64,000 nt of DNA from Meconema thalassinum. Lineage: Eukaryota > Arthropoda > Insecta > Orthoptera > Tettigoniidae. Shown one piece after another: positions 23,808 to 37,446 of this stretch. A program made the position numbers and the translations under genes. The DNA lies in assembly GCA_946902985.2 (NCBI GenBank), contig OX336389.2:168154704-168218703 (forward strand). Reading direction: 5' to 3'. Below the pieces are notes generated by a model that ran no database searches, was not told where the DNA came from, and saw nothing but the letters and a program-made list of their open reading frames with translations. Numbering within the stretch: position 1 is the first letter of the stretch; each line of letters begins with the position of its first letter.

Positions 23808-24835
23808 GTACTACCCTCCATGTTATGTTAACCAGAATCAGCTATTTACTGTGTGTAAATCAAGGCAAGAGTCCTTAACACGATGTGATATGCTTGGGAG
23901 TTTACAGTAAACTAATATTACATTCAATTCAACCCAGGTCTTTAATCCATGTGAGATTTTGAAGGTGGTCCTATGGTTCATGTTCACGAGATTAACAGCT
24001 GTGTAAACCACAAGCTTTGTTTATTATTTTCATAAACCGGTGCGCGCCTCTTACAAGTACGGTATTCTTCCTGTATGTGATTGCCTTGAACTGAACACTC
24101 TTAAATACTTTTGCTATCCTAATACAAACAAGCTATGATTTGCTCTTAACATTATGTTGCCCTTAAGGCTAAATGTCCCGTTTTTTAGTTTGTAATTCTG
24201 ACACCACGTAGCAGCACCAACGTGAGACAATTTCTTTTTTCAGTTTTCTCTTGAACGAAAGCTCGTATTTGCGATCTGAAAACCACTATGTATACTAGTC
24301 TGCAATTGAATTGATATTAATTCGATGCATTTTCCGAAATGTGAAAAACAAAACAATTACTAACAGTTTTTTATAGCTCTGCTTAAAATATGAAAAAACC
24401 TGGTAATACGAAAATGGAGATTTATTTCCTGTTTCCAATGCATTTTACAGAATTAAAATCGGGTGAATGGAATCGACAGCATTAGTTCGGAAATTGTTTT
24501 GAAAATGGTGGTAGGCGGCGTGCGGCTCCACAAGATTTCTTGCGCAAGGAAACTGATGAACACACTGACAGGGCGGAGGGAGAAGGGAACAATTTGGCGA
24601 CAGGAAGGAGTTGTCTTCCTCTTGTCACAAATATTATAGTTCGACGAGTTACGTGTACAAGTGCCTGGGCGTGGAAAATATCTGAGCAATAAAACTATAC
24701 TGTAGTAGTGTCACAATATGTAACGTTACGTTGCCACAATGTATTCGTACAGATGCTTTTCTTACTTCATATAACATTCTTGTTGACAATAATACATTGT
24801 AGGTGCTTGGGACGTCTTGGTCATCAGTACCTTTG

Positions 24836-25066
24836 GCTGGCTGTGTGGCTCAGCGGTAACGTTCTCACTTGCTGTTCCCAAGGTTGCATGATCGAATCCT
24901 GGTGCAGCCAGTTGGCATTTGAGGGTGCGCGAATGCGAGGGAGCTATGTCATTAGATTTACTGGCACGTTAAAGATCCCCTTCGGGGAAAAATTCCGGCA
25001 CCCCAGTGTCTCTAAAAGCCGCAGTAGTTAAAAGGGACGTAAAACCAATAACGTTATTATTATTAT
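24836..25066 (+). mobile_element. tRNA-derived SINE with (ATT)n tail
   Basis: The head has A-box-like TGTGGCTCAGCGGTAACG and B-box TGATCGAATCC. The body ends CGGCACCCCAGTGTCTC, then AAAAGGGACGTAAAACCAAT, and finishes in an ATT tail. The 3' body recurs as a truncated copy at 60,721-60,784, confirming a mobile family. Confidence 0.8.
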
Positions 25067-25429
25067 CAACAGTCCCATGTAGTTGATTATGTGTGTGACT
25101 GTATTAGTCAGGGATGGGACAAGTGCCCTGAAACTTCACGTACGGTACTATCTTGGCATTTACCTGGTTGGTTTGTGGAAAAGCCGGTTTAAACACACTC
25201 AGGGTAGATGCTGACAGCGTTGGATTCCCTTCTAGGTAACTGTTTTAGACAGTGACCTCTCGTGAATTTTACCGAGGGGGGACTCAACCATTATTGTGAT
25301 GTTTTTCCAGTAATTGACAGAGATGATTTCATACATGAATTTGATTTTTTCTTCTCACATATTTTTGTACCTTGATTTCCTTATTTCGTTTGGATTAAAG
25401 AAATAACAAAGGTATTAAAATATTTGCTC

Positions 25430-26490
25430 CCAGTCACTGGAAAAAGAAGAAAACCGGACCCAGCTCAGGAATCCATCAGGGTCGCCAATTCCCAAGGTCA
25501 CTAACCATGAGCCCTTGAGGGTGTATCCCCACCACCAGGGTTAACAACTAGGCCTAGTGGAACTTGGGTTGGAGACCATTGGACCCCAGCCGAGGCGTTT
25601 ATTATTTCCACTTGTGCGGGGCTCTTCTCTGTCATCTACCTGTCGACCTCCATTAGTCAACTCTTGTTCTCTTCCAACCCGGATAGCATTAGAGCATCCA
25701 AAGTCTAGGGAGTCATTCATTTTCCTGCCGTAACTGACCATTATATAATCTATCTTGATACCCTAATTCGTCGAGGGATCAGCCCTATTCTTTTAGTTTC
25801 ATAACATCTAATGCCTTCTACACAAGGCCCTAAAGGAGGCAGGGTGTGTGAAGCTCCATCACACGTGGTGCACCCTGGACAGGGCTACACCTTCAAGATC
25901 TCAGCTTTTGAGCTCTGGAGTTGGCGATCGTGATGGGTTCCGAAGAGAGATCAATTTTCCCCTTTTTGCATTGACTTTGGGGTGGACCCTCTCCTCTTTC
26001 CCTTTTCTACCTGCCTTTAATGGCTCTAGTAGTTTCCAAGTACCTCAATAGTCATTCTTCGAAGATTGATTCTTGTTTTAAGGGGATGAACAGCAAGGTC
26101 ATCTGCCCTTTGAAGATGAAGGACATTTCTTTTCCGTCATTTATTTCCCTTATACGTTTCTTTCTTTGATTATTTTATTATTGTCGTTTTCTTCTTCTAG
26201 TACATAAGTTAGTTGTAAGTCAGTAATTAGTTAAATCTAGCTGTAGATTTCATTTCATCATAATTTCTCACCATCACCTAAACCACTAAGGGTAGATGAC
26301 GTAGATAGTTCACCCCTTTAGACAACAATTATCTCCATCATTGAGGGTGTATCGATATCTAAGGTGCACCGTGAATGGTGGGACAACACACACCCTACCT
26401 CCTTTAGGGTCTCTTGCCGAAGGCATAAAAAGGACAAAATGAGGTCTGATCCAACAAAAATTAGGGCATCACGAAAAAAATACAAGAGCC
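25430..26490. repeat. Dispersed repeat copies, mixed orientation
   Basis: Segments at 25,430-25,530 and 26,330-26,430 (plus) and 25,820-25,940 (minus) share blocks such as GAGCCCTTGAGGGTGTA, CCTCCTTTAGGG and GGTGCACC with the copy at 60,090-60,270. The stretch 25,610-25,720 resembles the 3' body of the SINE at 29,898. No coding capacity. Exact element boundaries are not evident. Confidence 0.55.
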
Positions 26491-28204
26491 AATTAAGGCC
26501 TCCGATACCCTAATAACGTTGGGGTAAGAGTTGACGTGAAAGATATAAGAGAGGAGCTTAGCTCAAGGCAACTCAGCTGGGGTCCCATAGTCGCCAACCC
26601 ACATCCCACTAGTTGTAACCAATTTGATAATAATTTATGTGATCTAAAGCTCTCAGGAAGAAAATGAAGACTACAAGCAACAGATATCAGAAGGTAACCA
26701 TTTGCTTGCTCTCTTGCCACCTTCTCTGGAAATCCCACGTAACCACTTCTCACGCAATGATTTGTCCGATTGTATCTCATGAAATGAGATTCCCTGGTAT
26801 TCTAACTTGGGCACGCAGCAGTACACTTTTATAGAATCATTCAGAATACATTCCAACTCAGCCATTAACATCAATACAAAACTTGTCTGCCACAGAGACT
26901 TGGTGCTGCTTCCTAGCGCCAGTAGGGAAGCTATCCAGTGGCAGAATGAGACTCAAGCTGACTGAGTCCACACACTTCGTGACGTAGCGCATGAGAGGAT
27001 GGAGGGGGGGGGGGGGGGTAACTGGAGGCAATCGTTGTCATGGCAACGTAAATTAAAACGCGGGCGATTTCTCATGAGTCCTCAGGAGCATCTGGTGCGC
27101 TCTGCCGACAAGGAGAGGAACTACACACATTTTGTCACGATGGCAAAACATTAGGTGCGAGGAGAGAGAACATTAGGGCTGATAAGGAGGGAAGAGGGTG
27201 GGAGGGCGGCGTCCTTGAGTCCAGTATCACCGGCCGCCTCTGGTTTTAGAGTTATTTGAGGATAAACTCCCGAACAACATATTGTTCCGACATTAGTAAT
27301 ACTTTGTAGGGCATATTTCTTACCGCACAGATCAGCGACTGGTTTCACTCGATGCGAAATTGAATACTGTATAGAAAGATATGACTGGTTTGTAGTTAGC
27401 ACGTTCTTGATATTTTAGAAAAAAGATGGACAAGATAAGTTCGTGTTCTGGTTTATTGGGAATATCTATTCTAAAAACCATCCGATGCGGACGTCCAACT
27501 CTAGGTATCGTCTTCTAGACATAACAAACAAGATCACAAACCGTGACATATTCTAATCAAAGGAGCCATTATCGATTTATAAGAGGCCAAATGCGCACGC
27601 ACATATACTGAGCCCGCGTAGGCTCATGTATCAAATATTTCTTTGAGAACATACTTACTTCACATGCTCAGTTCGACAGAACACACCCTGAAGCTTCCTC
27701 ATGAACAATCCACTATTTTGACTTCGGAGAGGACAGCTTATTTTCTTCCTTCTTACTATTTTAATGCCACATATCTCAGGATCATATAATAATTAATTCT
27801 GTATAATTTACCATCTTCTATGCCTTTTGGAAATTGTAAATCACTTCAAGGTAAAGGCATTTTTCACCGCAGACATGCGGAGGATAATGTAAATAGTCGC
27901 TAATCGATTCGACTACTTCCTTCAAATCAGGAAGCCCTGCTAAGCGCAAACACACCGTTTTCATAGTCCACTGAGGCAGGACGTATTGTGTCGATTGTCC
28001 GTCTTTAAGACTAAGGCCACATTTGACGAGTGCATACCCCATAATTGGGAGGACTACAATCTACAGCCACCGAGCTGCATATCACTATTTGAGTCTACGA
28101 AAAGTATTATTTCGGTCAGGCAAGGCCAGTGCTACGTGATTGTGAAAGTTGAAATATAATTGTGTGAATTCAACATATTTTTCGCTAACCATGAGGACCG
28201 TCTG

Positions 28205-28262
28205 AAGGCAGACGTGAAATATCCAGGCAGACGTGAAATATTCAGGCAGCCGTGAAATATTT
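28205..28262. repeat. Short tandem repeat, 18-19 bp unit
   Basis: Three consecutive units of GGCAGACGTGAAATATTCA with small variations. No function suggested. Confidence 0.8.
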
Positions 28263-29897
28263 AAGCTACGGCTACGTCTTATAGCCCAGTATGTGCTACT
28301 ACAAAAATCAACTATGATAAAGCCACGTATCGCACGTATGCGACAGTGATTGTTCAGATTTAAAGCGATTTGACATAGTGTAAAATCTGTGAACAAATAC
28401 CACGTGTATGGTATTACTAGAGTCTGTGGCAGGAAAAGCAGAGTATTTAGACCACCTGTAGTTATTAAAGCCAGTGTGCATTTACATAATCATATTTCCA
28501 TAGAATCTGTGTATTTTGATAACCACGTGTTGGTGATTCTTCAACTTTATTCTGAGAGCATCGTGATGGTGTAATTCCTAATGTGAGGGAAACACCGATG
28601 AAATAAACCGCCACCATGGAATTGTCCAATCAACACCACCAGGTACAAGCCATGTACAAGACGAGAACCGAGGACCACAAGGACAGGCTGAAACCCATAG
28701 CCTTAACCAGGAATATGCTTGGAGCCCTGGAAGCATATCACCCCTTCCAATGGGAGTTCTGGAAGGTGATCTACCTTATGAAGTAATCGTGAGTCCTGTA
28801 TTGTGTATGTACGAGGTTTGTCCAGGTTGAGGTAGTATTTGAATGTATATTTTTAGCCGAAACGACTCGATAATTTGACCACTTAGGTAGGAATGTACAT
28901 ATTTTCTTTCTTGGCACTGGGACAATCTTTTAGTTAGACACCACAGTCCGTGTACTATACGGCAGGTGCACATTCACATGTATTTTCAGTGTATTTATAA
29001 GCCAGCAAGGAGCTGTGATTTTATGTCATGTAAACGACATCTTAAGAACAGAAGGAGTAGGCTTCTGAAAGTTTAGGGGACACCCTATAGTTATTTAAGT
29101 TGAAAGAGCTTTATTTTCGTATCATTTCTCAGCCGATAGTTGCTGAAACATTTTTGTACTCTTTATTTGACATTTTTCGAGTACTATTTACTACGTGAAG
29201 TTCCGGTGGGCAAACCTACATCGTATCATTTCAAACATCGCAGCAGAGGTTAGATGTTTTATTTATGTTGTGGACAGTGCCAAGCCACGCATATCAAAGC
29301 CCACGTGTACAAAGAACGAGTGACATATCTTTGAATGTCAGTGCAGTTAGATGCACGAGTGTGACATCTTTACATTTGTATTCTTTGAATTATTACTGCA
29401 TTATACGACAAAACAACAAAAACTAGATGAAACCAGTCAGCACGTAACACGGAACAGAGCAGTGCACTGTCAGACGCCCAAGGTCGACTAACAGGTCATG
29501 TCGATGGCGTACATCCTAGAATCTTTCGGATAATGTAAATAATTCTCATAATCTTTGCCTTTCAACCAATTTAACAATAATACGGCAATCCTTTGGTGTG
29601 AAACATTATGTGAGATGATATCAAGTGTCTTTTATAACTGAAAATTAACTATATTACTAGTTTAATGTAATATAAACGGTGTATCACTCATACGCAAGTA
29701 AGCATTCAGTGAAATTTATAAACAGCGATAATTTAGCAATTCAACTCTAGTTTGAGGTAGTAAAGTGACCTTGACAAAGGACCATCTTGAGAAAGCTGCT
29801 GTGTCGGTAAGTTACTTAGCTAAGAATAGACTTATACTATAAACACTGTGTAACATTACATAAAAAGTAGCGTAATCTAGTTAATATATAACTTAAA

Positions 29898-30262
29898 GGG
29901 TGCTGTGGCGCAGCGGCCCAGCTGTTAGCCTCTCACCGCGGTGGACCAGGTTCAATTCCCGATCAGCACATGTGAGATTTGCAAAGTAAAATGCTGTGTA
30001 CAGTGGTTCGGATTCCATGTAAAAGGAGATCCTGTGGCTTACAATTGTGAGATTAACAGTCACGTAAAACTACAAACTTCCCCCAGGGGCTCACAACTTG
30101 TAGGACATGGGTTGGGGACACCAGCTGAGATCGGCATTACTTCCACTTACTTGTGCCGGCTTCCTCCCTGTTATCTTTCCTGTCAACCTCCCTTGGTCAC
30201 CTCTTGTTCTTTTCCAACACCAACGGTCTTCGGGTATCCAAGTAAGAAGCGCGTCTCCAGTT
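29898..30262 (+). mobile_element. tRNA-derived SINE in the centre
   Basis: The head reads GTGGCGCAGCGGCCCAGC (A-box-like) and GGTTCAATTCCCGATC (B-box). The body contains TTGTGAGATTAACAG and later CTCTTGTTCTTTTCCAAC. Parts of the same body are found in both arms (about 23,940-24,005, mirrored near 30,960-31,020) and at 25,610-25,720. Exact 3' end uncertain. Confidence 0.7.
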
Positions 30263-31387
30263 TGTGAAGTATAATTTCTATCTCGTATTGGAACGCTGCA
30301 CAGTATAAAATATTTATCAGATTAATGCATTTCCTCTAGTAAGAGTTCAAGCCCAGGGTATATTAGGATATAAAGGATGACCCGGCTTGAGTACTGTCAG
30401 ATTGCTGTGAACTACCCAGCTGATCACATCGTGATAACCAATCTAGGCTAGCATTGTAAGTAGCTGATTCTGTACTCTAAAATAATACATGTTCAGATTC
30501 AATCACATTACTGCAGTCTCATTTTGGTAGTCGAAAGTTTTTTTTGGTATTGTTTCTGCTAACAAGAATTTTTCTCAGATATTATCTTCGGGTGAGGGCT
30601 TGATAGGGAGTGGGTCTATCACTCGGAGAAGTGGGTTTTTGAATAGTATTCACCTTAAACATCATATTATTATTCATTTTGTATAATTAATAAAAAGCAA
30701 TAATGTTATGTATTTATTATTATTATTATTGTTATTATCTAGGCTACTGTATAGTTTTCTAAACAGAGCTATTGACAAAAAATCTTTTTTTTTTAAATTT
30801 AATTAATAGCAACATACTGTTAAGAGCAAATCATAGCTTGTTTGTATTAGGATAGCAAAAGTATTTAAGAGTGTTCAGTTCAAGGCAATCACATACAGGA
30901 AGAATACCGTACTTGTAAGAGGCGCGCACCGGTTTATGAAAAAAATAAACAAACTTGTGGTTTACCCAGCTGTTAATCTCGTGAACATGAACCATAGGAC
31001 CTCCTTCAAAATCTCACATGGATTAAAGACCTGGGTTGAATTGAATTTAATATTAGTTTACTGTAAACTCCCAAGCATATCGCATCGTGTTAAGGACTCT
31101 TGCCTTGATTTACACACAGTAAGTAGCTGATTCTGGTTAACATAACATGGAGGGTAGTACCTGACCTCCAGTTTGGAAACAACTAACAAGATTAAATTAT
31201 AATCAACTCCTAATTTTACCTCACCTTGTTCCTTCACTCATGCCAGATTTTTCTAAAAGCAACATCAGGCAAAACCAAACGCGATTATAGCATGACTGTC
31301 AAGGATACTTGACTAATATAATGTTGGATTCTAAGCAGTAAACCACGAAATGACATTATTATTAGTATTATTATTATAATTATTACC

Positions 31388-31625
31388 GACAGCGGTAGCT
31401 ATGCTCGATAATGTGCAGCGCCTGATCATGGGGTCAAACTACCTACCAACTTGGTAGACGTTGGGTTCGAGCCCCCCCCCCCATCAACGTCCTTGAAATG
31501 GTTTTCTTCTGTGGTTCCCTCCATTTTCAATTCCACGCAAATGCTGGGACGGTATCTTCTAATAGGCCACAGCCGCTTCCTTCCACATTCTGGCCCAGTT
31601 TCATTCATTTTCATTCACGTTTTGA
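31388..31625 (+). mobile_element. tRNA-derived SINE shared by both arms (right copy)
   Basis: Mirror copy of the SINE at 19,800-20,035, here on the plus strand, with an 11-C homopolymer (31,472-31,482) where the left copy has 21 G. It serves as an internal marker that the two arms derive from one sequence. Confidence 0.75.
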
Positions 31626-34278
31626 TTTGTTGTTGATGTGTTGATTTATTACAGTCTTTGCGACGGCGTACTCATGCAGCCAGTGTGTGTGTGAAATCTG
31701 TCTAATAACCTGTATCATTGTGATGATATTATCAGTATATGTAATTTGAAATTGTGGGCTAAGACTGCGCTTCAAGGATGTCTGATGAGGGAATCGAACT
31801 CATGCGCTACCCAGTTATCCTCACGAGGCTGCGTGGTCCCCTCTTCTGTTTTAGCCCTCAGTCAGAATATAATTTCTTGGTAGAACCAGGAATCGAACCC
31901 GGGGCTGATCATTACACCACAATCTGGTCCTATATATATTTCAATGGGTTTATTCATCACAGTGAACGTGTGCATGTATCAGTAGAACATACAATGATAG
32001 GGGGGATACTGACCGCTCTCTCTAGAACAAATGCATAATTCCTATATTCCGTTTAGACTTCTGCTATGCTGTTTATGACTAGGGAGGATGAGGTTAGTGT
32101 TATCGTTGTTGATTAATTGAGGGGCTTTGCGACATCGTGGTATGTTACCCCGTGTACTTGGGTGTATGTGGATTTGTGTGTGTGTGATAACCTGTTTTTT
32201 ATTATGGTGTCTGTATTAGTAATTGGGGTTCGGATTGGAGGAGGTGGTTGTAGCCTTAAGACCGGAACAACCTCTACCCCTACCCAGAGTTTGCCTGGTA
32301 TATAAGTTGGAAAACACTGAAAAAACACTTCCAGGATGATTGAGATAGGGACGGAACTCCCCTCGTGTCTATATACTGTATAAAGGAGGAACCCACTGCA
32401 AAATCGGTATGTGGTTTATTTGAGGTGGCATATTTTTTTATCTTACCATCTGGGCGTCTGTTGGGTCTTCAGCCCAGAGGTTGGTTGGATCCTCAAGAAG
32501 CACCACTGTATGTTATGTGAGTAGAAAAAATAATTGGCAGCGCTATAATGAGGCATACTAGGCAAGGTGAGGAGTAAGATAGTTTATGTTTAAAGGACTG
32601 AACTTCGAGGTCGTCTGCTCTCATGCGTATTTTGGGTGTGTATGTGGGATTTGTCTATGGTAGCTGTAATTATTGGGGAAAGGCGGTAGGTAGACGTTTC
32701 TGAACTCTAAAAGCGTGGTCATCATTTAATTTCTTAGAGATGTATGGATTTTTTGCCTCATAACCTGTGTTATTGTGGTGTCTGTATTTTGTAATTGATA
32801 CTAGAATTAAGATAACCGCGGTCTTATATTATATACCACTTCCTAGATGTTCCTAATTTAAGTTAAAAATGTCTCTTTCTCACTTCTTCAGGTAGATCTG
32901 TTATTAAAGAAGAAGCAGCTGTTATCAGAGGACAATGTCTAACATGGAGGAAACTATTCAGAGCTATGCTTGTAAGGAGTGTGGAAAAACTTTCCTCCGT
33001 GACTATCATAGGAAGCGTCATGAAGTGTCTTGTGGGCTATTCCATCAGTGCAACACATGTGGGGCCGGATTCAGCAATGCCTTTAACGGGCGTCGTCATG
33101 AAGAGGTTTGTAGTGTAGCGTCACCTGCCAAGAAGGCTAATACTGAACCAACTAAGCATGAATTGCTCGCCATGGTTCCTGATAATAAAGACCTTTGTGA
33201 GTATGAATCCTCTTTCAAGGGTCGATTAAAGTCATATTTTATTAGATGTGAATCGTGCGGGGATTTAAACTCTTATTTGAAAGAGTCAAAAGAGCGAATC
33301 ATTCATGCTATACAAAGGGAACTATGTGTACACAAGTCTTTAAAGGTTAATATATTGGCCGAGTGTAGATTTATTCATTTAACTAGTGGTGATATTGCAG
33401 ACCGCTCCTTCAAAACTCGTAATCAGGCAGTATTTCTTGAAACAGACTTAACTATGCTCTTAGAAACACACTTTAAAAATTAGCCAGGGAAATGGAGGAA
33501 TTTCAGCTGAAGGGTAGTAACTGGGCTTTGCTAGCTGTTGATGGGATCCGTTTAAGGATAAATAAGTATAATCCCTTGCGTGGCAGTACATACATTCCTC
33601 TATCCCCTGTTTTGGAAGCGAAAAAAGCCTGCATCAACCCTCAAAACTTTAAAGAAGAGAGGTGGTGTATGTACGCTCTCTTAGCGAAGTTCATTAAAAC
33701 AAAAGCTCAACGCGTTAGCAAATATAAGGATTTAGAAACAAAATATAATTTTTCATGTGTGTCATTCCCTACATCGCTGGCTGATATCTCAAAATTAGTG
33801 AAATTTAATGATATGTCAGTGAATGTGTTTGGGCTTGATGATGATTGTAACTGGTTTACTCTCAAGGTTGTTGACACAGAACTAGTAGATCATCGCGATT
33901 TACTCCTAATTAGTGATGTTACTGGTCGACATCACTACATATTTAACAATGATTTTGATAAATTGATGGGATATCAACTAACTCATCATCAACATACGAT
34001 ATATACTTGTAAACGTTGCTTTACACATTTTGATAACCAGTATGGAAAAAGTGGCCTAGATAAATTAGAAGAGCATAGAGAACTGTGTTTCCTGCATGAC
34101 ATTGCAAGGGTTAAAATGCCTACTAAAAAGCCCATTCTACAATTTATCAATGTAGAGAAAATGCTTAGAATGTCTTACGTAATCTATGCTGACTTTGAGA
34201 GTATACTCATACCTCATCAAACATGTCTACCTAATCCAGAGATAAGCTACACAGCCACATACCAGAGCCATATACCTA

Positions 34279-34909
34279 CAGGGTCTTTCATATAAAGTAA
34301 GAACGGCGAGCGGCGGTTTTGTCATTAGCTGCTGAAGCCGGCTTGGCCGACCTTGTGACGCGCCACGGCCCCCTGCTGTAGTATTGAAAGCGCGCGCATA
34401 GTACAAACTTGACCTTGCAATAAGCGTGCAGGTGTTGTCAGTCGCCAGTCTGAACCACAGCTGCTAACATGTTGAGACAGTTATCATTGCAACATCGTAT
34501 TTTTGTATGTAAAATTTATTTTAATTACGATTTGGCTCGGCGGGTACGTGATGCATTTGTTCAGCAATTTCCTGATGAAGTGCCACCTTCACTAGCACAG
34601 ATTCACGTAATTGTAAATAACTTTGACACTACTGGTTCAGTGCTCAATAAAAAACACAAACTAAAAAATCAGAAAAAATACAGTGGCATGACTCACTCGC
34701 GTCAGCCAAAATGTGGTTACCAGATACAATGCCTGTATAACCCAGGAAGGACGACACTTCCAGGACCTTTTATAAGGTAATATTTAATAGAGGATTGTAC
34801 ACACGCTTAGAGCAGGGGGCCACGGCTCGCCACAAGCTCGGTCAAGGCCACCACACTAGCGGATAACAAACCCGCCGCTTGGCGTTCTTACTTTATATGA
34901 AAGACCCTG
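34279..34909 (+). mobile_element. mariner-type element inserted in right polB
   Basis: The termini are inverted CAGGGTCTTTCATATAAAGT, with similarity continuing to about 40 bp, and TA lies on both sides (34,277-34,278 and 34,910-34,911). The left arm provides the uninterrupted site with one TA. At 631 bp it is a deletion derivative. It retains an N-terminal transposase fragment at 34,469-34,780. Confidence 0.85.
34469..34780 (+). pseudogene. mariner-like transposase N-terminal HTH fragment
   Basis: The 103-residue frame begins MLRQLSLQHRIFVCKIYF and continues through PSLAQIHVIVNNFDTTGSVL. This is the pattern of the helix-turn-helix region (DUF4817-like) found at the N-terminus of many insect mariner-type transposases: a hydrophobic 'Q-R-F-V' helix, a second helix, and FxxTGSV before a basic linker. 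The catalytic DDE/D domain is deleted and the frame runs out in unrelated sequence. Such a fragment could in principle bind the element's ends, but there is no evidence that it is expressed. Confidence 0.6.
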
Positions 34910-37299
34910 TATAAGCTTTGGTGTATATGTAAAACCTTCAGCAGCTGTAGCTCACTTAGAGACTAACCTTCCAAGGGAACCTTATATTTATCGTGGTCCT
35001 GACGCTGCAGAGAAGTTTATGGAATATTTAATATCCATAGCTAGCGAAATCAATTGCCTCTACAGCTTAAATGTTCCGAAGGCTTTAACTGATGATCAAG
35101 AAGCAGAGTTTCAGTCATATGTATCCTGCTATTTGTGTCATTAGGAGTTCTCTGAGAATGACTGGAAGGTTCGAGATCATTGCCATCTTACAGGTGTATA
35201 CCGTGGAAGCGCTCATAATACCTGTAATTTGAGATGCGAAACACTAAACCCTATCCCTGTATTCTTACATAACCTTAGCGGCTTTGATTCTCATTTCATT
35301 GTGAAACAGTTGGGGTGTACTGCGGAGAGAGTAGAAGTCATTCCCAACTCAGAAGAAAACTACCTCTCCTTTACCAAACATGTTGGTAATGTGAAGCTTA
35401 GATTTCTGGATACGTTTCGCTTCATGCCAAGCTGTTTATCAAAATCAGTGGGCAACCTAACATCATACCCTGAGACAAGTAAGTACTTTGGGGTGGAAAA
35501 TTCAGTACTTATGAAAGCTTACCACCTAAGGGGAGTTCTCTAACAGATTAAATCAGGAAGACATCAGAGTAGAGTACTATGAACATGCATTACATGTGTG
35601 GAAACAGTTCTGAATAAAAAGTTACCTAACATCTTATGTACTCCTTCTCGCAGACGTGTTTGAAACATTCCGAAATAGAACACTTGATACTCATAAAGTC
35701 GATCCTGCACACTATTTTACTTTTCCAGGTCTTACGTAGGATGCCATGCTCTTATACACAGGTACTCAGCTCGTGTTACTACAGGATTACAATCAGATTC
35801 TAATGATAGAATCAGGAATACGTGGAGGATTATGCCAGGTTTCTCATCGATATGCTGAATGGAGAATTTTGATTCAGAATAGCCGTCTCAATTTATTGCC
35901 TACAATGATGCGAACAACCAATACGGCTGGGCTATGTGTCATCACCTCCCTTACGGAGGATTTAAGTGGGTCTCTTCAGACACCATTGATCTGGATACAC
36001 TAAAGGAAGATGATTCTCTCGGTTACATCTTAGACGTAGACGTTAATTATCCTTCTGAACTTCATGATCTACACAATGATTTACCATTTCTACCAGAGTG
36101 TAAACAGCCAAAGGAAACGTCTTTAAAGAAACTAATCCCTCATCTTGGAAATCGAAGGCGTTACGTAGTTCATTATATGGCTCTTAAACAAGCTCTGGAT
36201 CATGGATTAAATTTAATTAAAATTCACCGCGCGTTAAGCTTTAAACAGCTACCTTGGTTAAAGTCTTACGTTGAATATAATAATAATAATAATAATCTAC
36301 GGAAACAGGCTAAAAATGATTTCGAGAAGGATTTGTACAAATTGTTCAATAATGCAATGTATGGGAAAACTATGGAACATATTCGTAATGGATTAGACAT
36401 ACGCCTTGTTACTGACAGTAAGATGGCAGAAAAGCTGATAGGTAACCCAACATTTATAGACAGATCAATTCACGGTTCTGATCTAGCTGCTTTTCATATG
36501 CTTTTCATATGGCTAAGCGTAGCATTGTGTTCGATAAGCCTATATATATTGGTATGTGTGTGTTGGATATTTCAAAATCTTTGATGTATTCCCACCACTA
36601 CAATGTACTGCTTCCTTATTATGGGGTTGAAAATATTAAACCCGCATACATGGACACGGATTCCTTCATATATTTAGTAAAGACCGAAGATGTATACCAA
36701 GACAGGTTGTGTTTCCTAAAGCATTTGGATATGTCTGACTACCCCAATAATAATATATGTTATTCTGCAAAGAACAAAAATGCTTTGGGAAAATTTAAAG
36801 ATGAAGCTTGTGCGCACATTATTAGAAAATTTGTCGGTCTCAGAGCTGAGATGTATGCCCTAGACATCGATGGAGTAGAAGTAAAGAAGATTAGAGGTAT
36901 TAACAGGGGTGTTTTTAGGAAATGCATCAGTTTTCAAGATTATAAGGACTGCCTTATGACAAAAACAGTAAAGAGAATACCTATGAATGTTATCACGTCG
37001 AAGCATCATAAAATATCGTCAGTACAACTAAACAAGGTCGCCTTGTCGCCTTGTGTCCAGATGACGACGAGAGAGTGATTGCCGCTGATGGAATAGCTAC
37101 ACATGCACATGGGCATTACGCAATCGCTGAATCTGTTTAATTTATTTACGACTAAAAGAATCCTAGCAATAGGAAACATCTATCAACAATTTTCGAATAC
37201 TGTAAAATCTGATTTTCTTGAAGTTTGCATGTACGGAATGTTCTCCATAAGTCTTAGCAGCAGAGCCTATAGCATGTGTTTGTTGTATGTAAAACAGCC

Positions 37300-37446
37300 T
37301 CTGGCGTGAGATTAATTTCTTCATAAGCCTATATATATAATATAGACTATATATGACTAACATGGCCTCTGGCGTGAGATTAATTTCTCCGTAAGCCTAT
37401 GTATGTCTGGTATGGTCTCTAGCGTGAGATTAATTTCTTCATAAGC
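37300..37446. repeat. ~55-60 bp tandem repeat units, right arm
   Basis: Three units with the core CTGGCGTGAGATTAATTTCT at about 37,302, 37,363 and 37,419. Four units remain in the left arm. The difference in copy number suggests slippage or unequal exchange after the arms separated. Confidence 0.75.

Larger units (their letters stand above)
12510..24160 (+). repeat. Left arm of the palindrome
   Basis: This arm is the reverse complement of 30,809-38,373 along its whole length, apart from three insertions found only here: a hairpin MITE (13,549-14,282), a SINE (18,481-18,810) and a 3.5 kb element (20,271-23,807). Without these the arm is about 7.0 kb. Homology fades at about 24,145-24,160 (GCTCTTAACATTATGTTGC here, with a similar sequence at 30,809-30,830 inverted). 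Confidence 0.9.
24161..30808. other. Central, unpaired segment of the palindrome
   Basis: No Polinton gene (integrase, capsid, protease, ATPase) is recognisable on either strand; all frames are short and unremarkable. It contains SINEs (24,836-25,066 and 29,898-30,262), copies of a dispersed repeat (25,430-26,490), a G-run at 27,005-27,018 and a short tandem repeat at 28,205-28,262. It could be captured genomic DNA, a replaced core, or later accumulation of repeats. Confidence 0.6.
32935..37140 (+). pseudogene. polB: Protein-primed DNA polymerase B, right copy (decayed)
   Basis: Inverted counterpart of the left polymerase. In the first 180 residues I count only two replacements between the copies besides the end. 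From ATG 32,935 it has the two N-terminal fingers, a third finger (TCKRCFTHF ... HRELC), exonuclease I (about 34,187), exonuclease II (GFDSHF), the usual B motif NNAMYGKTME, and motif C (YMDTDSF, about 36,650). The frame ends at TAA 37,138-37,140 after GHYAIAESV. Damage differs from the left copy: a stop at 33,481, a mariner insertion at 34,279, a deletion after about 35,520 removing part of the exonuclease III region, a Trp-to-stop change near 35,735, an 11-bp duplication near 36,500 and a late frameshift near 37,050. Its TAA and C-terminus define the end of the left copy as well. Confidence 0.88.

Noticed and set aside
24836..25066. Functional tRNA gene
   Set aside because: A and B boxes are present but no cloverleaf closes; the 3' part is a SINE body with an ATT tail.
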